A stretch of DNA of 40,097 nucleotides from a virus. The notes beneath the pieces are model-generated. The model searched no databases. It saw only the letters and a list, made by a program, of their open reading frames with translations, and was not told the origin of the DNA. Position 1 is the stretch's first letter. Every line of letters begins with the position of its first letter. Positions 34,220 through 40,097 of the stretch are shown in pieces. The DNA is taken from IMG/VR virus record IMGVR_UViG_3300013094_000120, positions 1 to 40,097 of that record; one strand, given 5' to 3'. A program made the position numbers and the translations under genes.

Positions 34220-35788
34220 TTATCCTAGTGCTAGCACCAATCCAATACTAATATCAGTAGCAGTATTTGCCGATACTCCACCGGCTGTTCCTGCTACACT
34301 GGTCCATATTGAACCGTTATAAATCTCAACATACTGCAAATCAGTATTAAATCGTATCATTCCTGTTTCAGTATACTGTGTCGCAGGACGATTTGCCACT
34401 GTACCACTAGGAATCACTACTCCATTAGTACCGGCAATTTTTACATATCCTGTACCACTTTCTGCTAGTTGAGTAACAGCATTTGGTGATATGTTAGTGA
34501 TAGCATTTGAAGTAAACTTTAAATTTCCAAATACAACACCGCCTGTACCAGTGGTAGCAAAACTAATATCCGTATTGGCACTTTTTGCACTGATCGTACT
34601 ATTACTTATGTCTAAACCGCTGGTTTGTAAATCTGTAGTGGTTATAGTTCCAACATTAGCAGTAGTGGCATTTACGGTTCCTGCATATAAGTTATTCCAG
34701 TATAAACTGCCTACAGTACCAACAGTAACGGTACCACCTGTGCCACCTACAATAGACACTTGATCCCCAGGGCTATAACCGGTACCTGGAGTTGCTATAC
34801 TAACTCCTGTAATAATACCGTTAAGGACAGTAGTTACTGTTAGGGTTAGATCATTTGTTGGACTGGTTCCGTCTAATAGTGTACCCGGAAACGTTACTGT
34901 ATCACCTATAGCGTAACCATTTCCAGCTGCATAAATGGAAACCATTGCACTTGTATATGAGGCACTAGGTGTTGATCCAGTGGATACATTAATGGCTAAT
35001 CCTGTACCTGTTCCACTAGTACTGCTTTGGGTAACATCAATAAATGTAAATCCTGTACCAATTGGGGTACCTGAAACATTATTAAATGCACTTACACCGT
35101 AAGTATTTAGAATAGCAGTAACATTTAAAGTTAAGCCCGTGCCTGTTCCACTGGTAGCTGCAACACCACTAGTGTAACCTGTTCCACCCGTAAAAGCTCC
35201 TAATGTTAATACTGGACCAGTTGCTCGGCCGATATTGTATGTGTTAGTAGTTTGAGGAATAATATCGCTGGCTATCTCTGCATCAAACGTCACTGTATCT
35301 GTAGGTGCATTTCCTAGCGTAATGTTGCCATCTGCCGTAATGTTTCCTGTGGCATGTAGATTTCCGTTAACTGTTACATTTGAATTGAATTCAGTTATGC
35401 CAGAGCCAGTTGGCGTAATTTCTATATTAGTATTGGTGCCACTAGATGCGATAGTATTTCCAGACAGTATCAGTTGTCCAACATTAAGTTGTCCTTGATA
35501 AACAACAGGATTAGCACCTTGCGGTGTAAGATTAATCGTGCTATTAGAACTGCTGATAGTGTTACTTGAAAAAGTAATGTTGCCCAGTTTTGCTGAACTA
35601 GTTACTTCAAGATTGGTAGTACGGGTTGTGCCGTTAACACTTAGATCGTTTGTTGGTAGGCCGTTGTTAATTCCAACACGGCGGTTGACCACATCCAAGT
35701 AGAGAAGGTTCGTCTCAAAGGCCAGATTAACCCCGTTGCGAAGGAGGTTGTCCTTTAAGAGCGGACCTGAAATACGACCAACAGCCAT
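34220..35788 (-). CDS. Structural protein, fibre type, with module D insertion
   Basis: A 522-residue virion protein of a type common in T4-like marine phages. The start GRISGPLLKDNLLRNGVNLAFETNLLYLDV is followed by short threonine-rich fibre repeats, NGNLHATGNITADGNITLGN at 141-160 and a C-terminal MIRFNTDLQYVEIYNGSIW module that recurs in its neighbours. It is a paralogue of the 354-residue protein at 35923-36987; DNA is also visibly similar around the HATGNIT region. Between NTYNIG (about 187) and SLYWNNLYAG (about 361) lies an insertion of some 170 residues made of module D units, absent from the paralogue. GGGAG seven bases before the ATG is the ribosome binding site. A long leader and a late-promoter-like element lie upstream. 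Confidence 0.8.
   Translation of the reverse strand: MAVGRISGPLLKDNLLRNGVNLAFETNLLYLDVVNRRVGINNGLPTNDLSVNGTTRTTNLEVTSSAKLGNITFSSNTISSSNSTINLTPQGANPVVYQGQLNVGQLILSGNTIASSGTNTNIEITPTGSGITEFNSNVTVNGNLHATGNITADGNITLGNAPTDTVTFDAEIASDIIPQTTNTYNIGRATGPVLTLGAFTGGTGYTSGVAATSGTGTGLTLNVTAILNTYGVSAFNNVSGTPIGTGFTFIDVTQSSTSGTGTGLAINVSTGSTPSASYTSAMVSIYAAGNGYAIGDTVTFPGTLLDGTSPTNDLTLTVTTVLNGIITGVSIATPGTGYSPGDQVSIVGGTGGTVTVGTVGSLYWNNLYAGTVNATTANVGTITTTDLQTSGLDISNSTISAKSANTDISFATTGTGGVVFGNLKFTSNAITNISPNAVTQLAESGTGYVKIAGTNGVVIPSGTVANRPATQYTETGMIRFNTDLQYVEIYNGSIWTSVAGTAGGVSANTATDISIGLVLALG
34709..35227 (-). repeat. Module D insertion in the 522-residue structural protein
   Basis: About 173 residues containing two or more units with GTGTGLAINV, G-NGYAIGDTVTFPG, TNDLTLTVTTV and PGTGYSPGDQVSI. 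The paralogue at 35923-36987 goes from SYTDNLG directly to SLSKTWKTL at the same point. Confidence 0.75.
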
Positions 35789-35826
35789 TTACGCTCCCGT
35801 ATACCCCGTGTTTCACGGTTAACCAT
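35755..35826 (-). CDS. Possible 23-residue upstream ORF overlapping the structural gene
   Basis: An ATG at 35826 is preceded by GAGGG at eight bases, a usable ribosome binding site. It encodes a short basic peptide (MVNRETRGIRERKW followed by a hydrophobic LLVVFQ stretch) and stops 34 bases inside the gene at 35788 in another frame. This would be an overlapping leader peptide. It may equally be chance in a structured leader. Confidence 0.25.
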   Translation of the reverse strand: MVNRETRGIRERKWLLVVFQVRS

Positions 35827-35905
35827 ATTTTCATCCCTCGCGGGCTCTTTGCAGGTTTACCACAGTCGAATTACGCAAAATTTTGGTCAAACTTTGCAGT
35901 AATAG
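35789..35905 (-). promoter_or_regulatory. Structured 5' leader of the 522-residue structural gene
   Basis: The longest gap in the window without a main gene (134 bases with the promoter). In the - strand RNA, CCC-GCGA-GGG can form a short stem with a GNRA-type loop and CCGTG-AAA-CACGG a second hairpin near the ribosome binding site. The 8-mer CTGCAAAG occurs twice (35854-35847 and 35899-35892). Function unknown. Confidence 0.4.
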
Positions 35906-35913
35906 TATTTATC
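35906..35913 (-). promoter_or_regulatory. Late-promoter-like element GATAAATA
   Basis: On the - strand CGATAAATACTATT matches the T4 late element in seven of eight places and continues like the element at 23834-23841. It lies just after the stop of the 354-residue gene and before the leader of the 522-residue gene. Confidence 0.6.
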
Positions 35914-35922
35914 GGTTTTTAA

Positions 35923-36987
35923 TTATAGACCCAGGATAAGAGTCCAAACGGTGCTGATATCAGTAACCTGATCAGTTGTGATAGTGGTTTGAGGACCAAT
36001 AGGGTTACCCCAGCTAGTACCGTTCCATAGTTCAATTGATCCAGTATCGGTATTAAATCTTGTTGTACCTATTTCAGGAGAAACAGGCTCCTGTGCTGTG
36101 TTTCCAGTAGGAAGAACTACGCCATTTGTGCCTGAAAATTTCCAATGTCCTTGTGCAGTACTGTCTAGTGTAAATGCGCTATTTGACATATTGGTAATAG
36201 AATTTCCTGTGGGAATGTTTAGTATAGTACCGTTAACTACTACGTTACCTGTTCCCGAGGGTTGGATGCTAACATTACTAGTAGCACTAGTGTCAGTTAT
36301 AGTTGTGCCGGTAAAACTAAAATTTCCTACATTTAAAATACCAGAGTTTGTCAATGTTGTGTTTAAATTTGTAGTTTTAAAGTTGTAAGATTCTAATGTT
36401 TTCCATGTTTTAGATAGACTACCAAGATTATCAGTATAGCTGGTGCTGGGTAATAGATCGCTAGTAATTTCTGCGTCAAAAGTCACTGTATCTGTGGGTG
36501 CATTTCCTAGTGTAATGTTCCCATCCCACGTAATATTACCAGTAGCATGCAGATCACCGTTAACTGTGGCGTTACCGTTGATTTCAGTTATTCCCCCAGC
36601 AGCTGGTGTAAATTCTAAATTATTGCCTAGATTATTTGCGATTATATTGCTGGAAATTTTTACATTGCCGCTGAGCGTGCCTGGCGCAACTATGGTAGGA
36701 TTTGCTGTTTGATTAGGCGAAATTGTGATAGTAGTTAGCGGATTTTGTATCTGATTTCCGCTAATGCTAAAGTTGGCAATTTCGCTTAGAGTATCAACTA
36801 TTAGATTAGTCGTATCAGCAGTTGTAGGAATTGTAAGATCCCTAACAGGAATGTTAGTATGGAATCCTACTTGTTTGCCGGATACATTTAGATAGAGTAA
36901 ATCTGTGTCTACTGCTAGATCTACGCCGTTACGTCTTAAATTCTCGGAAAGTAACGGGCCGCTAATTCGTCCTAATTCTCGCCCCAT
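35923..36987 (-). CDS. Structural protein, fibre type (short paralogue)
   Basis: A 354-residue virion protein paralogous to the 522-residue one downstream. Shared parts: GRISGPLLSENLRRNGVDLAVDTDLLYLNV at the start, threonine- and asparagine-rich fibre repeats, GDLHATGNITWDGNITLGN near 145-163, APTDTVTFDAEITSD, and a C-terminal GTTRFNTDTGSIELWNGTSW module. The last residues, TDISTVWTLILGL, mirror TDISIGLVLALG of the paralogue. It has no module D insertion and so serves as the plain form for comparison. Codon use and composition match the neighbours. The ribosome binding site is weak (GGAAAC). A role as a long thin fibre or trimeric connector is inferred. Confidence 0.8.
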   Translation of the reverse strand: MGRELGRISGPLLSENLRRNGVDLAVDTDLLYLNVSGKQVGFHTNIPVRDLTIPTTADTTNLIVDTLSEIANFSISGNQIQNPLTTITISPNQTANPTIVAPGTLSGNVKISSNIIANNLGNNLEFTPAAGGITEINGNATVNGDLHATGNITWDGNITLGNAPTDTVTFDAEITSDLLPSTSYTDNLGSLSKTWKTLESYNFKTTNLNTTLTNSGILNVGNFSFTGTTITDTSATSNVSIQPSGTGNVVVNGTILNIPTGNSITNMSNSAFTLDSTAQGHWKFSGTNGVVLPTGNTAQEPVSPEIGTTRFNTDTGSIELWNGTSWGNPIGPQTTITTDQVTDISTVWTLILGL

Positions 36988-37002
36988 AGTTAGTTTCCAG
37001 TA

Positions 37003-38499
37003 TTATTGATCAAACCCTAGTAATGCGGTAACTGTTTTGCCAAGTGGAACTGGGCTGGTAAAATTGATATAGTATCCACCGCTACCTGATTGTGACCCGG
37101 CCGCAATAGTAATCGAAGCATTGGCAGAAACTGAACCAGTAATGGCGTGACTTAGACTAATACTGGTTAATGCATCAGTGACGGAATCTGTAGTGTAGGA
37201 CATAACAGTTGTTGGAGAAAATATGTTTGTACCAGTCACTGTGGCTCCAGTTAAATTAACACTAGGATATACAGCATTGGCGCTGGTAATTACTCCGGCA
37301 AATGTCATACTACCAATAGCAGTTGACGCATAACTCACCGAAGTACTAGTTGAAGAACTTACAGTATAAGTTCCGTTATACCCTACAGGAATCATACCAG
37401 TAACTGTGATAGTGGATCCCGTAGCGAACGGTATTGGATTTCCAGATACTGCCGCAAAAGTTAACGTTGCTAGTGTACCTGATCCTGTAATACTAGTTCC
37501 CGGTGAAACAGAATTCACCGCACTAACCGCCCAACTGGTGCCTGTAAAAGTTATAGGACTGCCGCTTGATCCAACTGTTTGACTATTGTTTACAGTCCAC
37601 GTTGAACCAGACCCTGACACAATATAAGTGCCTGCAGAAGTTGAACCACCTGTTAGCACTAGTCCTGCTGCAACTACACCAAATGATGTTGAAGTCACAG
37701 TTAAGGTCGTTCCTGAAATATAACCGACAAATGTAGCATTATTTTGTGCTGTTACTGTAGTACCTGCTGTTACTCCCGTGCCAGTTAAGGTCATACCCAC
37801 TGCAATTCCTGTGCCGCTGGTAACTGACAAAGTATAACTTGAAATTAAACCTGTTACGGTTACGCTGCCTGAACTGCTGGCACCTGTGGCAGTTAGGCTA
37901 GTATTAAAATACAGTGTAGAACCACTGGCTTGGTTTTGACTTAGTGTACCAGTGTATGTCTCATCACGTATAGTCGGTGTAGTTGTTGATGAAATTGTAT
38001 AGTTTACACCTTGAAGCTGTAGCACGTTTTCAACTACAACTAGGATATTCTGACCTAGGAATTGACCACTTGATACTCCTCCTGAGCCCGGAACTTCGCT
38101 GCTAACATTGCTAGGATTATAATAGTATGAGTTCAAAGGTCCAAAGTAAGTATTTTGACCGTCACCGGCTCCGAGATTCTGTTGGATAATCGGTGCTGAC
38201 TCTTTATAACGTAAGGCTCTCCATGCACTGCCTTGATAAACTTCAACCTGTCCACCATTTGGATTGGTGCTTGCATTATATGGATCGTTATTAAAACGCA
38301 TCATCCCTGTTACCGGAGTAGAAGTTCCAGTACGTTGAGCCACTGTGCCTCTTGGCAATAATACATTGCTGTTAACACCCATTACAATATTTGCGTTAGA
38401 TGTAAAAGGCAGTGTTATACTTGCATTATTAGGATCTACATAAAACTGCGGATCGTTTGCAATTCTACGATTAAGAGTTTGACGTTTTAGATATCTCAT
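37003..38499 (-). CDS. Structural protein with a block of inserted beta modules
   Basis: A 498-residue virion protein. The start MRYLKRQTLNRRIANDPQFYV, the MMRFNND and GQVEVYQGSAWRALRYKE module (65-100), IIQQNLGAGDGQNTYFGPLN and NILVVVENVLQLQGVNYTI (151-169), and the closing YYINFTSPVPLGKTVTALLGF match a protein type known beside fibre genes in T4-like marine phages. Residues about 203-408 interrupt it with two module-C-like units (GMTLTGTGVTAGTTV; AAGLVLTGGSTSAGTYIV) and one module A copy. No strong ribosome binding site is seen; the stop of the next gene upstream is three bases away, so coupling is likely. Virion position is unknown. Confidence 0.75.
   Translation of the reverse strand: MRYLKRQTLNRRIANDPQFYVDPNNASITLPFTSNANIVMGVNSNVLLPRGTVAQRTGTSTPVTGMMRFNNDPYNASTNPNGGQVEVYQGSAWRALRYKESAPIIQQNLGAGDGQNTYFGPLNSYYYNPSNVSSEVPGSGGVSSGQFLGQNILVVVENVLQLQGVNYTISSTTTPTIRDETYTGTLSQNQASGSTLYFNTSLTATGASSSGSVTVTGLISSYTLSVTSGTGIAVGMTLTGTGVTAGTTVTAQNNATFVGYISGTTLTVTSTSFGVVAAGLVLTGGSTSAGTYIVSGSGSTWTVNNSQTVGSSGSPITFTGTSWAVSAVNSVSPGTSITGSGTLATLTFAAVSGNPIPFATGSTITVTGMIPVGYNGTYTVSSSTSTSVSYASTAIGSMTFAGVITSANAVYPSVNLTGATVTGTNIFSPTTVMSYTTDSVTDALTSISLSHAITGSVSANASITIAAGSQSGSGGYYINFTSPVPLGKTVTALLGFDQ
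37276..37497 (-). repeat. Module A copy in the 498-residue structural protein
   Basis: Module A with LTFAAVSGNPIPFATGS, GMIPVGYNGTYTVSSS and VSYASTAIG. It is the last unit of an inserted block that spans about 37276-37893. Confidence 0.65.
37498..37893 (-). repeat. Two module-C-like units in the 498-residue structural protein
   Basis: Two units with the pattern VGM-x-LTGTGV-x-AGT-x-V-x9-T, like those in both giant proteins (near 18300-18490, 29300-29520 and 31360-31600). Together with the module A copy they separate the first and last conserved parts of this protein. Confidence 0.6.
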
Positions 38500-38501
38500 T
38501 T

Positions 38502-38855
38502 TTATACTGGTAGTGAGCTAACAACAATACCAATTCCTGTACCAGAGTATGCTGAACTTGCAGTTGCTCCAAGTAGATCACTAGCGCCAAGCACTAGTTT
38601 TTCTTGATCTAAACTTAGTGTTTCGCCTGGGGGTAAACTTAAATTGCTAACAATAACAGTCTCGGGATTAGCATAGGCATTCTTGCCAGACGGTACAGCA
38701 TATAGCGAAAAAGTAAGAGTGCTGGCACTGTTGTTACAAGCGATGATACTGGTAATTGCATTGCTAGTAGACTGTGTTGGAAACACTACAGTACCATTTT
38801 GATTAGCACCACTTGCTAGTGCTGTTACTGTTACTTGAGTTGCTGTTATTGCCAT
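38502..38855 (-). CDS. Small beta-rich virion protein
   Basis: A 117-residue protein with a single-domain beta-sandwich look: VTVTALASGANQNGTVVF, an IIACNNSASTLTFSLYAVPSG strand pair, a VIVSNLSLPPGETLSL turn and EKLVLGASDLLGATAS. The PPG-x-TLSL then K/E-x-L-x-L-A pattern also occurs in the second half of the protein at 33650-34216 and more distantly in the ERTG proteins, so it belongs to the same broad family. AAGGAAT precedes the ATG with a spacing of about six bases. Exact role unknown; likely a small attachment or decoration protein near the fibres. Confidence 0.65.
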   Translation of the reverse strand: MAITATQVTVTALASGANQNGTVVFPTQSTSNAITSIIACNNSASTLTFSLYAVPSGKNAYANPETVIVSNLSLPPGETLSLDQEKLVLGASDLLGATASSAYSGTGIGIVVSSLPV

Positions 38856-38864
38856 GATTATTCC

Positions 38865-39869
38865 TTATAGTAAAATACTTAGCAGTACTGCTCGGTTCTT
38901 ACTTACTAATTCATCTGTATTATAGCTGTTGCTACCGTAGGGTGTGGTATCTGTAAAGTATATACCTGTACGGCCGGCACCTTCTGTACCTGTTGTGTAT
39001 AGTTTAGTTGTTCCACTAGCTGGAGTATTAGCTGTGTTAGATGTACCGCTTTGATTATCTAAATTTAATACCCCATTAATTTCTACGCCAGCGGTAGTTC
39101 TGTTAGTAACTGTCAAAATTAAATTATGAGCAGCAACCTTATTTGATATAGTGTCTGACCCAATTAGTATGTTGTTAACTGTTAGACCAGTTGTGTCAAC
39201 TGTAGCTATCGGAGTTAAACCTGAACCACTATTAACTTGCAATAAAATATTAGTAGAGCCGGTAGTTACATTAGTGTCCTGAGTACCAAACAATGGATAA
39301 TAGATACTGCTGACTGTTGCAACACCTGCCACTGCTGACACATAGAGATCCAGGTATTTCTTATTGATAATGTGATTATCTTGAGTAACGTTAGCATAGT
39401 ATGTTGGACTATTGCCAACTAACAGCGCCTTTGAACTGCCTTGTAAATCAAATACTAGATCTGAAACACCGTCATTGGTAATGGTGCGAACTTGGAGTCC
39501 ATTAAGTGTGCCATCCTTAGTACGTAATTCAAAAGTACCTGAGTTATTAGTACTAGTGCTTGAATCATAATGTGTAACTGATTCATTGAATAATATTTGA
39601 GCGGGGCTATATGCTCCACGCTCTATTTCTATACCGGCTGTTCCGCCAGTGATGCCTGAGGCATTTGTTGTATCTCCAGAATTAAGTTGCAGTATGTTAT
39701 CGGTAATTTGTGTGTTAGTAGTTTCGATCGTGGTTAATGCACCTTGTACATCAAGATCTCCAATTACTGTAACCTTACCTGTGGTAGACTGTGTATCCAG
39801 TATAATACTATTACCGGAATTTACCTGCAGTCTATAATCACCGTTGCTAACTTTTACTATTCTAGACAT
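38865..39869 (-). CDS. Structural protein, fibre type
   Basis: A 334-residue virion protein. The start SRIVKVSNGDYRLQV, GKVTVIGDLDVQGALTTIET and TDNILQLNSGD (30-66), and IEIERGAYSPAQILFNE (86-102) match a protein family seen in T4-like marine phages, where it sits in the same structural group. The middle has ordinary strand-rich fibre sequence with YYANVTQDNHIINKKYLDLYV, and the end GTTKLYTTGTEGAGRTGIYF resembles a fibre tail. AGGAT lies seven bases before the ATG. It follows a hairpin at 39883-39900 and heads a run of structural genes with very short gaps. The specific virion location is not known to me. Confidence 0.8.
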   Translation of the reverse strand: MSRIVKVSNGDYRLQVNSGNSIILDTQSTTGKVTVIGDLDVQGALTTIETTNTQITDNILQLNSGDTTNASGITGGTAGIEIERGAYSPAQILFNESVTHYDSSTSTNNSGTFELRTKDGTLNGLQVRTITNDGVSDLVFDLQGSSKALLVGNSPTYYANVTQDNHIINKKYLDLYVSAVAGVATVSSIYYPLFGTQDTNVTTGSTNILLQVNSGSGLTPIATVDTTGLTVNNILIGSDTISNKVAAHNLILTVTNRTTAGVEINGVLNLDNQSGTSNTANTPASGTTKLYTTGTEGAGRTGIYFTDTTPYGSNSYNTDELVSKNRAVLLSILL

Positions 39870-39882
39870 TAAGAATCCTGTT

Positions 39883-39900
39883 AGGGGACCAAAGTCCCCT
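39883..39900 (-). terminator. Hairpin between structural genes, possible terminator
   Basis: A perfect 7-bp GC-rich stem (AGGGGAC with GTCCCCT) closed by a four-base loop, in the 39-base gap after the partial gene at the right edge. The - strand side is followed by AACAGG and not by a U run, so termination may be weak; it may instead stabilise the upstream mRNA. Confidence 0.45.
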
Positions 39901-39908
39901 TATGCTAA

Positions 39909-40097
39909 TTAAGCGTTTTCGATCTGTACAACACCTGTTGTAGCGGCATTGAATGACCACTTAACTTGTTGTCCAGCTGTAATTGCTGATCCTGCTGAAG
40001 CACTTAAACGTGAAATACTTACTGGGCTTAGTGTACATGTACGGTTGTACAATTTGCGAACCAAGTATGATCCACCTGCACTGTCAAGAGCAACAAT
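39909..40097 (-). CDS. C-terminal end of a structural protein (partial)
   Basis: An open frame enters from the right edge on the - strand and stops at 39909-39911. The 62 visible residues include SAGGSYLVRKLYNRTCTL, SRLSASAGSAITAGQQVKW and the ending TTGVVQIENA. They are strand-rich and polar, in keeping with the neighbouring virion proteins, and would fit a small beta domain. The start is outside the window, so length and family cannot be judged. Confidence 0.6.
   Translation of the reverse strand: MVALDSAGGSYLVRKLYNRTCTLSPVSISRLSASAGSAITAGQQVKWSFNAATTGVVQIENA

Noticed and set aside
34491-36712. Several valine- and proline-rich + strand frames opposite the fibre genes
   Set aside because: Antisense readings of threonine- and asparagine-rich codons; none has a start signal or a recognisable domain.

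Overview
This window looks like part of the late structural region of a tailed virus of the T4 superfamily (a contractile-tailed myovirus), probably from an aquatic environment. The evidence is a gp14-like neck protein followed by a gp15-like tail sheath stabiliser, a set of structural proteins of the kind known from marine T4-like cyanophages and their uncultured relatives, two giant fibre or baseplate-type proteins, and late-promoter-like ATAAATA elements. I see no photosynthesis genes, tRNAs, integrase or packaging genes here, so the host cannot be named from this window.

Layout. Positions 1-3546 are on the + strand: the tail end of an unknown gene, a gp14-like gene, a gp15-like gene and a small Nudix hydrolase. 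From 3543 to the right end every gene is on the - strand and meets the + block tail to tail, with the two stop codons sharing one TTTAAA. Reading the - strand in its own direction (right to left), it first encodes a partial gene, a series of structural proteins (39869 down to 33261), a 3126-residue giant protein (33240-23860) and a 3513-residue giant protein (23811-13270). It continues with three small beta-rich proteins, three glycine- and cysteine-rich adhesin candidates mixed with two proteins carrying a tail-assembly-chaperone-like domain (11971-7846), a 98-base spacer with two RNA-hairpin elements, and a tight four-gene enzyme operon: GT9-like glycosyltransferase, carbamoyltransferase, 2OG-Fe(II) oxygenase and SGNH-like protein (7747-3543).

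How it may work together. The structural genes probably build the neck, tail completion and host-contact fibres. The glycine/cysteine-rich proteins are good candidates for receptor-binding tips. The enzyme operon at the end of the same strand could decorate a sugar on a virion protein, host glycan or viral DNA; the substrate cannot be decided from sequence. Its first gene has its ribosome binding site buried in a strong hairpin, suggesting controlled translation.

The most unusual signal is protein modularity. At least four families of about 65-90-residue beta-rich modules recur in five or more genes. In several places they sit inside an otherwise recognisable domain, splitting carbohydrate-binding-like repeats in the giant proteins and enlarging small structural proteins relative to paralogues in this same window. 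All functional calls come from reading motifs by eye; no database search was possible.
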